Positions 14,869 through 24,027 of a stretch of DNA of 48,817 nucleotides are shown piece by piece (the first letter of the stretch is position 1; every line of letters begins with the position of its first letter). This DNA comes from Candidatus Segatella mututuai (GTDB lineage: Bacteria > Bacteroidota > Bacteroidia > Bacteroidales > Bacteroidaceae). The stretch covers positions 1,469 to 50,285 of the forward strand of contig DJOI01000032.1 in the NCBI GenBank assembly GCA_002439605.1. Direction: 5' to 3'. Under the pieces are notes generated by a model. It saw only the letters and a program-made list of their open reading frames with translations. It ran no database searches and was not told the origin of the DNA. The position numbers and the translations under genes were made by a program.

Positions 14869-15063
14869 CTAACAGGCCTTTCCCGCCTGACGAGCCTCAC
14901 GATCCTGGTCTATCACACAATGAATGCCCTGTTTGCGAAGTCCCGGATTATCATGGACATGCTGCGAGGAGAACTTGCCGTTCTTGCGAAAAATCAACTT
15001 CACGGATAATAAAGCTACAGATATAGCAATTATTAACACGCTTAATAGCAATATCTTCATCAT
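14869..15063 (-). CDS. Small single-span membrane protein
   Basis: A 64-residue protein. Residues 2-24 (MKILLLSVLIIAISVALLSV) form one transmembrane helix. A basic patch (RKNGKF) and a hydrophilic tail with two cysteines (HCVIDQD and a terminal Cys) follow. Similar small proteins with a KNGKF...HV...LRKQGI pattern occur in Bacteroidales, which I recognise only as conserved hypothetical. A good TACCTTTG promoter box lies about 40 nt upstream, which supports it as a real gene. Function unknown. Confidence 0.75.
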   Translation of the reverse strand: MMKILLLSVLIIAISVALLSVKLIFRKNGKFSSQHVHDNPGLRKQGIHCVIDQDREARQAGKAC

Positions 15064-15069
15064 TTTTAT

Positions 15070-15112
15070 TACTTTTGCAGTGCATTATATTGCACATTTG
15101 GTTGCAAAGGTA
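15070..15112. promoter_or_regulatory. Divergent promoters for pepD and the small membrane protein
   Basis: TACTTTTG at 15070-15077 on the plus strand precedes pepD by about 70 nt. TACCTTTG at 15112-15105 on the minus strand precedes the small membrane protein gene by about 40 nt. The two -7 boxes face each other across 27 bp, so the transcripts overlap at their 5' ends and the promoters probably interfere. Confidence 0.6.
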
Positions 15113-15150
15113 ATATTTTTCAAGCAAAGTTCAAAATAAAAATACATAAA

Positions 15151-16614
15151 ATGACTAAAAATGATTTGAAACCTGCTCGTGTATTCGAGCAGTTCGCTAA
15201 AATCAATCAGATTCCCCGTCCATCAAAGCACGAGGAACAGATGATTGAGTACTTGAAAGAGTTTGGTGAAAGCCATGGCTTGGAGACTGTAGTCGACAAA
15301 ACAGGCAATGTGATTATCCGTAAACCAGCCACTCCTGGCTATGAGGATCGAGAAACAATTATCCTGCAAAGTCACATGGATATGGTATGTGACAAACTGG
15401 TAGATGTAGACATCGACTTCACCAAGGATGCCATACAAACTTACGTGGACGGAGATTGGCTGAAAGCCAAGGGTACCACCTTGGGAGCCGACGACGGCAT
15501 TGGGTGTGCCATAGAGTTGGCAATCCTCGACTCAGAGGACATCGAGCACGGACCTGTGGAGTGCGTCTTTACACGCGACGAAGAAACTGGTCTTACAGGT
15601 GCCCACGGCATGGAAGCAGGGTTCATGAAAGGCAACATGCTCATCAACCTCGACTCAGAGGATGAAGGACTTATCTTCGTTTCTTGCGCTGGCGGACAGA
15701 CCACACACGCCACTTTTGAGTTCAAGCGCAAAGAGGCTCCTGCTGGATATTTCTTCCTCAAGTTGGGCATCAAAGGTTTGAACGGTGGACACTCTGGCGA
15801 CGACATCGACAAGAAGCGTGCCAATGCCATCAAGATTTTGGCTCGTTTCCTATATTTGGAAATGGAGAAACAAGAGGGAGGCATCCTGCTTGCAAGCTTC
15901 AACAGTGGAAAAATGCACAATGCAATTCCTCGCGACGGACAAGTAGTATTTGCTGTAAAGAATGAGGCAAAGGAACAAGTTCGCGCAGACTGGAATGTAT
16001 TTGCATCGGAGGTAGAAGACGAGTTTCATGTTTCTGAGCAAAGCATGCATTTCTGGATGGAAAGTACAGAGGCCGTTCCCGTTATCGAAAAGCAGGTGGC
16101 CGACAGATTCATCATGGCACTGCAGGCTGTTGACAACGGTCCGCTCACCTACTGTCAGGATGAAGCCATTGCTTGGATGGTGGAAACATCGAGCAATGTG
16201 GCAAGCGTCACAACAGCAGAGAACAACATCGAGGTTGTAGCTTCCCAGCGTAGTAATGTGATGAGTAACCTCGACAATATGACCAACACAGTAAAGGCTG
16301 CTTTTCAATTGGCTGGAGCCAAAATAAGAGTGGGCGACAAATATCCTGCATGGAAAATGCGTACAGACAGTACCCTGACAGACCTCACCATCAAGAGTTA
16401 CGAAAAACTCTTTGGCAAGAAGCCATTGGTAAAAGGCATCCACGCTGGTTTGGAATGTGGCCTCTTCTCAGAGAAATATCCCAACCTCGACATGGTAAGT
16501 TTCGGCCCAACCCTTCGCAATGTGCACACTCCCGACGAGGCATTGTTCATCCCAACAGTCCAAATGGTTTGGGATCACTTGCTGGAGATTCTCCGTAACA
16601 TCCCCAAGAAGTAA
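15151..16614 (+). CDS. pepD: Aminoacyl-histidine dipeptidase (peptidase D)
   Basis: A 487-residue cytoplasmic M20-family dizinc peptidase that cleaves Xaa-His dipeptides such as carnosine. Metal-binding and catalytic motifs are visible in order: SHMDMV (His75, Asp77), GADDGIG (Asp114/Asp115), RDEETGLTG (Glu144/Glu145) and NLDSEDEG. The lid domain with NGGHSGDDI follows. Near the C-terminus HAGLECG precedes the last metal ligand region. Length matches the family (about 485). Stand-alone gene with its own promoter and a downstream bidirectional terminator. Confidence 0.96.
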   Translation: MTKNDLKPARVFEQFAKINQIPRPSKHEEQMIEYLKEFGESHGLETVVDKTGNVIIRKPATPGYEDRETIILQSHMDMVCDKLVDVDIDFTKDAIQTYVDGDWLKAKGTTLGADDGIGCAIELAILDSEDIEHGPVECVFTRDEETGLTGAHGMEAGFMKGNMLINLDSEDEGLIFVSCAGGQTTHATFEFKRKEAPAGYFFLKLGIKGLNGGHSGDDIDKKRANAIKILARFLYLEMEKQEGGILLASFNSGKMHNAIPRDGQVVFAVKNEAKEQVRADWNVFASEVEDEFHVSEQSMHFWMESTEAVPVIEKQVADRFIMALQAVDNGPLTYCQDEAIAWMVETSSNVASVTTAENNIEVVASQRSNVMSNLDNMTNTVKAAFQLAGAKIRVGDKYPAWKMRTDSTLTDLTIKSYEKLFGKKPLVKGIHAGLECGLFSEKYPNLDMVSFGPTLRNVHTPDEALFIPTVQMVWDHLLEILRNIPKK

Positions 16615-16635
16615 TAGAACAAACAGAATAGATAA

Positions 16636-16674
16636 AAAAAAGGAGATTTCCCATTATGTGAAATCTCCTTTTTT
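16636..16674. terminator. Bidirectional terminator between pepD and the leu operon
   Basis: AAAAAAGGAGATTTC and GAAATCTCCTTTTTT form a 15-bp stem around CCATTATGT. A and T tracts on both sides suit termination of pepD on plus and of the leucine operon on minus. Confidence 0.9.
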
Positions 16675-16717
16675 ATATTTGCAAACATAGAAGTTGAAAA
16701 ATACTTATGAGTGCACC

Positions 16718-17419
16718 CTACTTCTTCCGCCGCAGACGAGCGAAAAAATCCTGCAACTGCCCAGACTTGACACCCATCGACTGCAGACGGCGCAGGTCAT
16801 CGTATGCCTCACTTTTACGACCTAAGGTAATAAGCAGATCGGCATGATTGACCACATAGTCCCGACAGGTACTGTCGAGACGCATAGCCTCTCCATAGTC
16901 GTAAACCGCAAGGTCGAGCATTCCCCTCTCCTTCTCCATTCCACCACGGGCAGCATAAGCCACAGCACTATCGGGATATTGCTCTATCAGGCTGTTGATG
17001 CCATCATATGCCTCTGTGAGATGACGGTCTTTTTCATTGAGCAGAACCAACCCTAACTGCGCCTGGAAATTACCAGGAACCAACACCAATAGGTTCTGAT
17101 AGTCAAGACGCGCAAAATTGTATCGCTTCAACTTCTCATTGACAAATGCACGATAGAAGAGCCCCGCTATGTTGGTTTGATTGAGGAAAAGCACCTTGTC
17201 GAGTTCGTCTTTGGCATAGTTCCATTGCTCCAACTGTATGTTCCATGCCGCTTTTTTCAAACGTAGGTCTATACTATCGGGATGATACGCCAGTACCTCA
17301 GTGGCATGCGCCAAGGAATCTCGCAAGGCCACGCCCTCCTGCTGAACCGCCACCGTACTTCCACAGAACAGCAGCAGGCCAAACGTAGCAGCGAGCACGA
17401 TAGGTCTATGCTCTTCCAT
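16718..17419 (-). CDS. TPR-repeat protein
   Basis: A 233-residue exported or membrane-tethered protein. Its hydrophobic N-terminus (PIVLAATFGLLLFCGSTVA) is a signal peptide or anchor. At least four tetratricopeptide-like units follow, for example LRLKKAAWNIQLEQWNYAKD, LFYRAFVNEKLKRYNFARLD, AYAARGGMEKERGMLDLAVY and NHADLLITLGRKSEAYDDL. Its ATG shares one base with the TGA of leuB (TGATG), so it is translationally coupled to the operon; the longer frame to 17449 would run back into leuB. No enzymatic motif is seen and its link to leucine synthesis is unclear. Confidence 0.85.
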   Translation of the reverse strand: MEEHRPIVLAATFGLLLFCGSTVAVQQEGVALRDSLAHATEVLAYHPDSIDLRLKKAAWNIQLEQWNYAKDELDKVLFLNQTNIAGLFYRAFVNEKLKRYNFARLDYQNLLVLVPGNFQAQLGLVLLNEKDRHLTEAYDGINSLIEQYPDSAVAYAARGGMEKERGMLDLAVYDYGEAMRLDSTCRDYVVNHADLLITLGRKSEAYDDLRRLQSMGVKSGQLQDFFARLRRKK

Positions 17420-18480
17420 CAAGCGTTTTTGATCCAATTGACAATCCACTCGCCAACCTCTGTTGTGCCATAATGAGCGCCACCCTCTACCTGAATCTCA
17501 GGAGTACGAACGTTAGCATCAAGCGAAGCGTCAACTGCCTTTCGAATCAAAGTACCTTCCTCATTCAAGCCGAAATGTTCTAACAACATAGCTGCAGAAA
17601 GAATCTGTGCTACAGGGTTAGCCAAGTTCTTACCAGCTGCCTGTGGCCAAGAACCATGAACTGGCTCAAACAATGGTGTGTGCTCTCCGAGAGAGCTAGA
17701 TGGTTGCAAGCCCATAGAACCAGTGATGCAAGATGTCTCGTCTGTCAAGATGTCGCCGAAGGTATTCTCTGTAACGATAACATCAAAGAAAGTTGGCTCT
17801 GTCAACACACGCATAGCAGCATTGTCTATAAACATATAATCTACGTTTACCTCTGGATACTGCGGCTCCATCTCTTTGGCTATCTGACGCCAAAGACGAG
17901 AAGAAGCAAGCACGTTTGCTTTATCAACAACAGTCAAGTGCCTGTTGCGCTTCATCGCATATTCAAAAGCTACCTTCAAGATGCGCTCTATCTCTGGGCG
18001 AGTATAGATATCTGTATCGTAAGCTTTGTCGTTATCCTGATATTTTTCACCAAAATACATACCACCAGTCAATTCACGGATTACCACGAAATCGGCACCT
18101 TTCAAGAGTTCATCCTTCAATGGAGACTTGTGGAGCAAGCAATCAAAGGTAGCCACAGGACGGACATTGGCGAACAATCCCAACTTCTTGCGCATAGCAA
18201 GCAACCCCTGCTCAGGACGAACCTTTGCAGTAGGATTATTATCGAAACGTGGATCTCCTACGGCTGCAAAAAGCACTGCATCAGCCTTCATACAGGTTTG
18301 GAAGGTCTCCTCTGGGAATGGATCGCCAACCACATCGATGGCGTGAGCACCACAGATAGCCTCATTATAAGTAAACTCATGATTGAATTTTTGGGCGATA
18401 GCGTCCATAACAGCCACCCCCTGCTTCATGATCTCTGGCCCGATGCCATCACCGGCGAGAACTGCAATGTTTAATTTCAT
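17419..18480 (-). CDS. leuB: 3-isopropylmalate dehydrogenase
   Basis: A 353-residue NAD-dependent decarboxylating dehydrogenase, third step of leucine synthesis. Characteristic segments are LAGDGIGPEIM at the N-terminus, RELTGGMYFGE with the catalytic tyrosine, VVDKANVLASSRLW with the catalytic lysine, DNAAMRVLTEP, and the nucleotide-binding FEPVHGSWPQAAGKNLANPVA. Length is standard. Sixth-step position in transcript order: after the citramalate-synthase-like gene and before the coupled TPR gene. If that synthase is real, LeuB would also act on methylmalate for isoleucine. Confidence 0.97.
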   Translation of the reverse strand: MKLNIAVLAGDGIGPEIMKQGVAVMDAIAQKFNHEFTYNEAICGAHAIDVVGDPFPEETFQTCMKADAVLFAAVGDPRFDNNPTAKVRPEQGLLAMRKKLGLFANVRPVATFDCLLHKSPLKDELLKGADFVVIRELTGGMYFGEKYQDNDKAYDTDIYTRPEIERILKVAFEYAMKRNRHLTVVDKANVLASSRLWRQIAKEMEPQYPEVNVDYMFIDNAAMRVLTEPTFFDVIVTENTFGDILTDETSCITGSMGLQPSSSLGEHTPLFEPVHGSWPQAAGKNLANPVAQILSAAMLLEHFGLNEEGTLIRKAVDASLDANVRTPEIQVEGGAHYGTTEVGEWIVNWIKNA

Positions 18481-18567
18481 CTTATTATTGTTTATTGTTT
18501 AATGTTTTATATTTACTTGATAGAAGACATTTAGTTTAGTGCCGAATCAAACACCAAACACTACACA

Positions 18568-20166
18568 TCACTCCATATCTAAGTTACGAGGTGATACTGG
18601 CTGAGTATCACTTTCATCCGCCTCGTACATATTAATCATCTTGAGCGTTGCCTTAATGGCAGCCTCGGTTTGGTCGGCATCCAATCCACGGGTACGCCAG
18701 ATACGGTCTCCCTCTCGCCAAGTGATGACGGTCTGTACAAGGGCATCGGTGCGTCCACCAGGCGGAATACTCACCTGATAATTGTCAAGCAAAGGGAAGG
18801 TCTTTCCCAACTTCATCTTGTAGATATTGCGCAAGGCTTTCACAAAAGCATCATACTGACCATCGCCCGAGCTTTGGTCTTCATATTCCTTGCCATCTAT
18901 CTCCACTTTAACACTTGCTATAGGTTTCAAACCGTATGAGGTTGACACCATGTAACTTACAAGTTTCACCTTATCTTCTGGAGCACCATGTTTCAGCACA
19001 TCGCTCACGATGTAAGGCAGGTCGTCTTGGGTTACTATTTCCTTACGGTCACCAAGTTCGGTAATACGTTTAGTCACAGCCCTTGTCTGCTCGGGTGTCA
19101 ATTCCAAGCCTAACTCATTCAAGTTCTGAATGATATTTGCCTTGCCCGAATTCTTACCGAGTGCATACTCACGATGACGACCAAAACGCTCAGGTACCAG
19201 ATCGTTGCAATAAAGTTTATCCTTATTGTCTCCATCAGCATGCACACCAGCCACCTGAGTAAAAACATTGTCTCCCACCACTGGAGTGTTAGGAGCTACA
19301 GCGATTCCACTATACCCTTCCACCAAATGAGAAACGTCGTTCAGACGGTCTTCTTTGATATTAGTCTTAGCATGGAACATATCCTTCAAGATAACCTGTA
19401 CGCTGGCAAGTGGTGCATTTCCACAACGCTCCCCCAGCCCATTGACCGTCACATGAAGTCCCTTCGCTCCACTCAACACAGCAGCCAAGGAGTTACTCAC
19501 AGCCAAGTCGTAGTCGTTGTGAGCATGGAAGTCAAAATGCGAATTAGGATAGCGGCGCACCATCAAACGCATGTACTCCACACATTCGAGCGGATTCAAG
19601 ATACCCAATGTATCAGGCAGAAGAAATCGTTTGATTGGCAACTTCACGAGCTCATCCATCATCATGAAAAGATAGTCGCGAGAGTCGCGCATACCGCTCG
19701 ACCAATCCTCCAAGTAAAGATTCACTGTGAATCCCTTGCCTATGGCATAGTCGATAGTCTGCCTGATGCGTGCAAGATGTTCCTCAGGAGACATCTTAAG
19801 CTGTTGGGTACAATGTTTGTAGCTGCCTTTTGCCAAGAGGTTGATGACATGCCCACCACACTCCGCAATCCAATCCACACTTTTGTTGTTATCCACGAAT
19901 CCCAATACCTCTACGGAATCCAACTTGCCTATCGTCTTTGCATAACGGCAAATTCGAGCGACAGCATCTTTTTCACCTTCAGAAACTCGTGCCGAAGCCA
20001 CCTCAATGCGATCTACATTGATGTCGTGGAGAAGCATCCTTGCTATCATCAATTTCTCATGAGGAAGAAACGAGACTCCATTGGTCTGCTCACCATCACG
20101 TAGTGTGCAGTCCATGATTTCAATCTCCCTGATACGAGAATTTTCTCTCTTTGCGTTAACGTTCAT
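18568..20166 (-). CDS. 2-isopropylmalate/(R)-citramalate synthase-like protein
   Basis: A 532-residue member of the LeuA/CimA family (HMGL-like TIM barrel plus C-terminal LeuA regulatory domain). The barrel begins at MDCTLRDGEQTNGVSF with catalytic Arg-Asp, and metal ligands are in FHAHNDYDLA; NGLGERCGNAPL follows. The linker (about 330-400) leads to a dimeric regulatory domain (about 405-520) with SSGDGQYDAFVKAL. A separate, canonical leuA opens the same operon, so this second synthase is most simply a citramalate synthase that condenses pyruvate and acetyl-CoA for isoleucine, using LeuBCD. Substrate choice is inferred, not shown. Confidence 0.85.
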   Translation of the reverse strand: MNVNAKRENSRIREIEIMDCTLRDGEQTNGVSFLPHEKLMIARMLLHDINVDRIEVASARVSEGEKDAVARICRYAKTIGKLDSVEVLGFVDNNKSVDWIAECGGHVINLLAKGSYKHCTQQLKMSPEEHLARIRQTIDYAIGKGFTVNLYLEDWSSGMRDSRDYLFMMMDELVKLPIKRFLLPDTLGILNPLECVEYMRLMVRRYPNSHFDFHAHNDYDLAVSNSLAAVLSGAKGLHVTVNGLGERCGNAPLASVQVILKDMFHAKTNIKEDRLNDVSHLVEGYSGIAVAPNTPVVGDNVFTQVAGVHADGDNKDKLYCNDLVPERFGRHREYALGKNSGKANIIQNLNELGLELTPEQTRAVTKRITELGDRKEIVTQDDLPYIVSDVLKHGAPEDKVKLVSYMVSTSYGLKPIASVKVEIDGKEYEDQSSGDGQYDAFVKALRNIYKMKLGKTFPLLDNYQVSIPPGGRTDALVQTVITWREGDRIWRTRGLDADQTEAAIKATLKMINMYEADESDTQPVSPRNLDME

Positions 20167-20190
20167 CTTATCTTTAAATGTTTAGTGTTT

Positions 20191-20270
20191 AATGTTAAGT
20201 GTTAAATGAGGCTTTACCCCCTTTTAACTTGTCTTTAATCCACCAAGTTATCATTTAACATTTAACATTT
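20191..20270. repeat. AT-rich inverted-repeat element, copy 2, overlapping leuD 3' end
   Basis: AATGTTAAGTGTTAAATGA at 20191-20209 pairs with TCATTTAACATTTAACATT at 20251-20269 with one mismatch. The left arm contains the same 16-mer as 8237-8252. The right arm encodes the last residues (NVKC) and stop of leuD, so the repeat appears to have replaced or extended the native leuD terminus. Between arms is a C/T-rich segment. Confidence 0.75.
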
Positions 20271-20860
20271 TTATTCTTAGCTTCCCAAGCCTCTACCTTA
20301 TCACGGTTCTGAACAAGGAAATCTACATCGTCAAGACCATTCTCCAAGCAATGTTTCTTATAGCCATTAATATCAAAGTGCTCGCTGTGACCAGTGGCAA
20401 GGTTTGTCACTGTCTGATTAGGAAGATCAACCTTGACCTGAGTCTTGTGATCCTTATCGATGCTCTCGAAGAGTTCCTTTAAGAAAGGCTCGTTAACCAC
20501 CACTGGCAACACGAGATTGTTCAACTCATTGTTCTTGTGGATGTCGGCGAAGAAAGAGCTTATGACGACACGGAAGCCCGCACCGGCGATGGCCCATGCG
20601 GCGTGCTCGCGAGAAGAACCTGAGCCGAAATTCTTGCCAGCCACAAGGATGACACCGCTGTAAGAAGGGTCGTTCATCACAAAGTCTGGCTTTGGTGTAC
20701 CGTCGGCATTGTAACGCCAGTCACGGAAAAGGTTGTCGCCCATACCCTCTTTGTCGATAGCCTTGAGGAAACGAGCTGGAATTATCTGGTCGGTATCTAC
20801 ATTCTCCAAAGGAAGAGGAATACAGCTAGATGTGATTACATTAAATTTCTGTTTCATCAT
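20255..20860 (-). CDS. leuD: 3-isopropylmalate dehydratase small subunit
   Basis: A 201-residue aconitase swivel-domain subunit that pairs with LeuC to isomerise 2- to 3-isopropylmalate. It shows the expected PLPLENVDTDQIIPARFLK, GKNFGSGSSREHAAWAI and FFADIHKNNELNN segments. A second Met follows the first and is an equally possible start. The C-terminal four residues come from a repeat element (20191-20270). Gap to leuC is 28 nt, to the downstream synthase about 88 nt. Confidence 0.96.
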   Translation of the reverse strand: MMKQKFNVITSSCIPLPLENVDTDQIIPARFLKAIDKEGMGDNLFRDWRYNADGTPKPDFVMNDPSYSGVILVAGKNFGSGSSREHAAWAIAGAGFRVVISSFFADIHKNNELNNLVLPVVVNEPFLKELFESIDKDHKTQVKVDLPNQTVTNLATGHSEHFDINGYKKHCLENGLDDVDFLVQNRDKVEAWEAKNKNVKC

Positions 20861-20888
20861 TATTGCCTTAATGTTTTATTTTTAATGC

Positions 20889-22283
20889 TTACATAAACTC
20901 TCTTGGATCGGTTATCTTGCCTGTGATAGCAGCTGCCGCTGCTATGTATGGACTGGCAAGGATTGTGCGAGAGCCTGGTCCTTGACGCCCCTCGAAGTTA
21001 CGGTTGGATGTACTTACGGAGTACTTGCCCGCAGGAATCTTATCATCGTTCATCGCCAAGCAAGCAGAGCATCCTGGCTGACGAATCTCAAAACCAGCAG
21101 CCTCCACTATCTTATCGATACCTTCTTCACGTATTTGTTTATCAACCAACCATGAACCTGGTACAAGCCAAGCTGTCACACCGTCTGCCTTATGGCATCC
21201 TTTAACGATGGAAGCGAAGGCTCTGAAGTCTTCGATACGACCATTGGTGCAGGCACCGAGGAATACGTAGTCGATAGGATGGCCCAGGAGTTTCTCGCCT
21301 GGTTCGAAGCCCATGTACTTAAGGCTCTTCTTGAAACCAGCCTGCTCTTCCTCAGGAATCTGGTCGAGCGTAGGAATGTTCTCGGTGATGCCGATGCCCA
21401 TACCAGGGTTGGTACCGTAGGTGATGCGTGGCTCGATATCCTTGGCATCGAAAGTCAACTCCTTGTCGAAGACAGCGTCGTCTCCGCTCTTCAAGGTCTT
21501 CCAATAAGCCACTGCCTTGTCCCAGTCCTCTCCCTTTGGAGCATACTCACGACCCTTGATGTACTCGAAAGTTGTCTCGTCAGGTGCGACGAAACCACCA
21601 CGGGCACCCATCTCGATAGAGAGGTTACAGAGAGTCAAACGACCTTCCATAGACATGTCCTTGACTACATCTCCACCGTACTCAACGAAGTAACCTGTGG
21701 CACCAGATGTAGTAAGTTGGCTCATCAGATAGAGAGCCACATCCTTGGCTGTAACGCCTTTTCCAAGCTTGCCGTTGATACTGATGCGCATAGACTTCGG
21801 CTTGCTCTGAAGAATACATTGGGAAGCCATCACCATCTCCACCTCTGATGTACCGATACCGAAAGCTACGGCACCCATGGCACCGTGGGTAGAAGTATGG
21901 GAGTCGCCACAAACGATGGTCATGCCTGGCAAAGAGAGTCCTTTCTCTGGACCTACCACGTGGATGATACCATTGTCCTTGGTATTCATAGCAAAGTGGG
22001 TGACACCGAAGTCGGCTGCGTTCTTTGCCAAGGTATCTACCTGCTTTTTAGAGATTGGATCCTTGATAGGCTTGTCCTGGTCGTGGGTAGGAGTATTGTG
22101 GTCAGGCATACAGAAAATCTGGTCTGGGCGGAACATCTTGAGCCCACGTGCTCGCATACCAGCGAAAGCCTGAGGTGATGTAACTTCGTGACAGTAGAGA
22201 CGGTCGATATAAAGCTGCGTAGGACCGTCTGGAACAATCTGGACAACGTGCTTGTCCCAAATCTTGTCAAATAATGTATTCAT
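20889..22283 (-). CDS. leuC: 3-isopropylmalate dehydratase large subunit
   Basis: A 464-residue aconitase-family protein carrying the [4Fe-4S] cluster. Cluster cysteines lie in FLGACTNGRIEDF (about residue 350) and in PGCSACLAMN (about residues 410-413). Active-site segments MPDHNTPTHDQDKP and CGDSHTSTHGAMGAVAFGIG are present. Length is standard for bacterial LeuC. Second gene of the operon, 73 nt after leuA; the gap holds only short TTTAATG-type AT-rich sequence. Confidence 0.97.
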   Translation of the reverse strand: MNTLFDKIWDKHVVQIVPDGPTQLYIDRLYCHEVTSPQAFAGMRARGLKMFRPDQIFCMPDHNTPTHDQDKPIKDPISKKQVDTLAKNAADFGVTHFAMNTKDNGIIHVVGPEKGLSLPGMTIVCGDSHTSTHGAMGAVAFGIGTSEVEMVMASQCILQSKPKSMRISINGKLGKGVTAKDVALYLMSQLTTSGATGYFVEYGGDVVKDMSMEGRLTLCNLSIEMGARGGFVAPDETTFEYIKGREYAPKGEDWDKAVAYWKTLKSGDDAVFDKELTFDAKDIEPRITYGTNPGMGIGITENIPTLDQIPEEEQAGFKKSLKYMGFEPGEKLLGHPIDYVFLGACTNGRIEDFRAFASIVKGCHKADGVTAWLVPGSWLVDKQIREEGIDKIVEAAGFEIRQPGCSACLAMNDDKIPAGKYSVSTSNRNFEGRQGPGSRTILASPYIAAAAAITGKITDPREFM

Positions 22284-22356
22284 TATGTAATTGTTTAATG
22301 TTTATTGTTTAATGTTTACTTAGCAAGTTGAAATATAGAAACCAACTTAACGATGA

Positions 22357-23859
22357 TCATCTTATCTTAAACTTGTTGATACAGTCGATGTAAGCCTCGA
22401 CGGAGGCTGTCACGATGTCGGTGTCCGCTCCGAAGCCATAATATACATGACCATCGTACTCCACTTGCATATGAACCTTGCCCACATCGTCAGAACCCTT
22501 GTCGATAGCCTGGATGGTGAATTCCTTGAGGTTCATCTCCTTGGTGATAATCTTCTTAAGGGCACGGATAGCGGCATCCACAGGACCATTTCCAGACGAA
22601 GCAGCCTCGAACTTCTGCCCTGAGATATCGAGACCGATACTAGCCACGCTCTTGAAGCCCTTGCCAGTAGTAACCTGCAAGAAGTCGAGCGCAACACCAT
22701 GCTTATCGGCAGAGTCGGCACCTGCGAGCATCAATACATCCTCATCTGTCACTTCCTTCTTTTTGTCTGCTAACTGGAGGAATTTCTTATATATTTTATC
22801 AAGCTTAGCCTCGTCCTCGATATTCACACCATTCACGTTGAGTCGATACTTCAAGGCTGCACGCCCCGAACGAGCTGTCAAAACGATAGCGTTGTCGTCA
22901 AGTCCCACATCCTTAGGATCCATAATCTCGTAAGTCTGTACATTCTTCAAAACACCATCCTGATGGATACCAGAAGAATGGGCGAAGGCGTTGCGACCAA
23001 CAATCGCCTTGTTTGGCTGAACAGGCATATTCATCAAGCTGCTCACCATACGAGAAGTAGGGACAATTTTAGTTGTATTGATATTGGTATCGATATCGAT
23101 TCCCTTGTGACACTTCAATATCATGGCTATCTCTTCAAGCGAAGTGTTGCCAGCCCGTTCACCGATGCCATTGACAGTCACTTCCACCTGGCGTGCGCCA
23201 TTCAATACACCCTGCAATGTATTAGCAGTAGCCATACCCAAGTCGTTGTGACAGTGAGTGGAAAGACGCGCATTTTCAATGCCGTCCACATGCTCCATCA
23301 AGTACTTGATTTTGTCACCATACTCGTCTGGCAAGCAATAGCCCGTAGTATCAGGAATGTTGATCACGGTAGCACCAGCCTTGATGACAGCCTCCACCAC
23401 CCGAGCTAGATACTCATTGTCTGTACGACCAGCATCCTCTGCGTAAAACTCTACATCCTCGACATATTTCTTGGCATACTTCACGGCAGCCACTGCACGT
23501 TCGATGATTTCCCTGCGAGTGGAGTTGAACTTATATTTGATATGGCTATCGCTTGTTCCGATGCCTGTGTGTATTCTTTTATGTTTGGCATACAGCAATG
23601 CCTCGGCGGCACAATCAATATCTTTCTCTACCGCACGAGTCAAGGCACAAATGGTTGGCCATGTCACAGCTTTAGAAATCTCTACCACCGAATTGAAATC
23701 GCCAGGACTAGAAATAGGAAAACCTGCCTCAATCACATCGACACCCAACTGCTCCAGTTGCTTAGCCACCTGAATTTTCTCTACTGTGTTCAACTGACAT
23801 CCTGGAACCTGCTCGCCATCACGTAGGGTTGTGTCGAAAATGTATAATCTGTCACTCAT
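22357..23859 (-). CDS. leuA: 2-isopropylmalate synthase
   Basis: A 500-residue enzyme for the first committed step of leucine synthesis, condensing 2-ketoisovalerate with acetyl-CoA. The barrel begins MSDRLYIFDTTLRDGEQVPG and metal ligands are in STHCHNDLGMATANT; NGIGERAGNTSLEE follows. The C-terminal regulatory domain (about 385-500), which binds leucine for feedback inhibition, has SSGNGPVDAAIRAL. The frame is open 39 codons further upstream but that extension runs through the attenuator terminator, so the ATG at 23859 is chosen. First structural gene of the operon, controlled by the leader at 23957-24168. Confidence 0.97.
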   Translation of the reverse strand: MSDRLYIFDTTLRDGEQVPGCQLNTVEKIQVAKQLEQLGVDVIEAGFPISSPGDFNSVVEISKAVTWPTICALTRAVEKDIDCAAEALLYAKHKRIHTGIGTSDSHIKYKFNSTRREIIERAVAAVKYAKKYVEDVEFYAEDAGRTDNEYLARVVEAVIKAGATVINIPDTTGYCLPDEYGDKIKYLMEHVDGIENARLSTHCHNDLGMATANTLQGVLNGARQVEVTVNGIGERAGNTSLEEIAMILKCHKGIDIDTNINTTKIVPTSRMVSSLMNMPVQPNKAIVGRNAFAHSSGIHQDGVLKNVQTYEIMDPKDVGLDDNAIVLTARSGRAALKYRLNVNGVNIEDEAKLDKIYKKFLQLADKKKEVTDEDVLMLAGADSADKHGVALDFLQVTTGKGFKSVASIGLDISGQKFEAASSGNGPVDAAIRALKKIITKEMNLKEFTIQAIDKGSDDVGKVHMQVEYDGHVYYGFGADTDIVTASVEAYIDCINKFKIR

Positions 23860-23956
23860 ATTTTGCTCATATTTTAAATTCCACACTTGCTTTGTCATAT
23901 AAGATTTCATAAAAGAAATAACATCTATCCTTTGAAAATCCGAAACACACAGGATA

Positions 23957-24007
23957 AGCAAAAAGCCTTCCCCCACTCTCCTCTTCAGCGAAAGTGTAGA
24001 AAGGCTT
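23957..24007 (-). terminator. Attenuator terminator of the leu operon
   Basis: On the minus strand AAGCCTT (24007-24001) pairs with AAGGCTT (23969-23963), extended inward by CACTTTC against GAGAGTG with one G-U. TTTTTGC follows. It lies between the leader peptide stop and leuA, about 100 nt before the ATG. Its 5' arm includes CACTTTCGC (23996-23988), which is also complementary to an upstream segment of the leader (24053-24045). Confidence 0.8.
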
Positions 24008-24027
24008 CACATTTATCAACCGATGAA

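Noticed and set aside
19174..20103. 309-codon frame antisense to the second LeuA-family synthase
   Set aside because: Composition and lack of domains mark it as a shadow of the real minus-strand gene.
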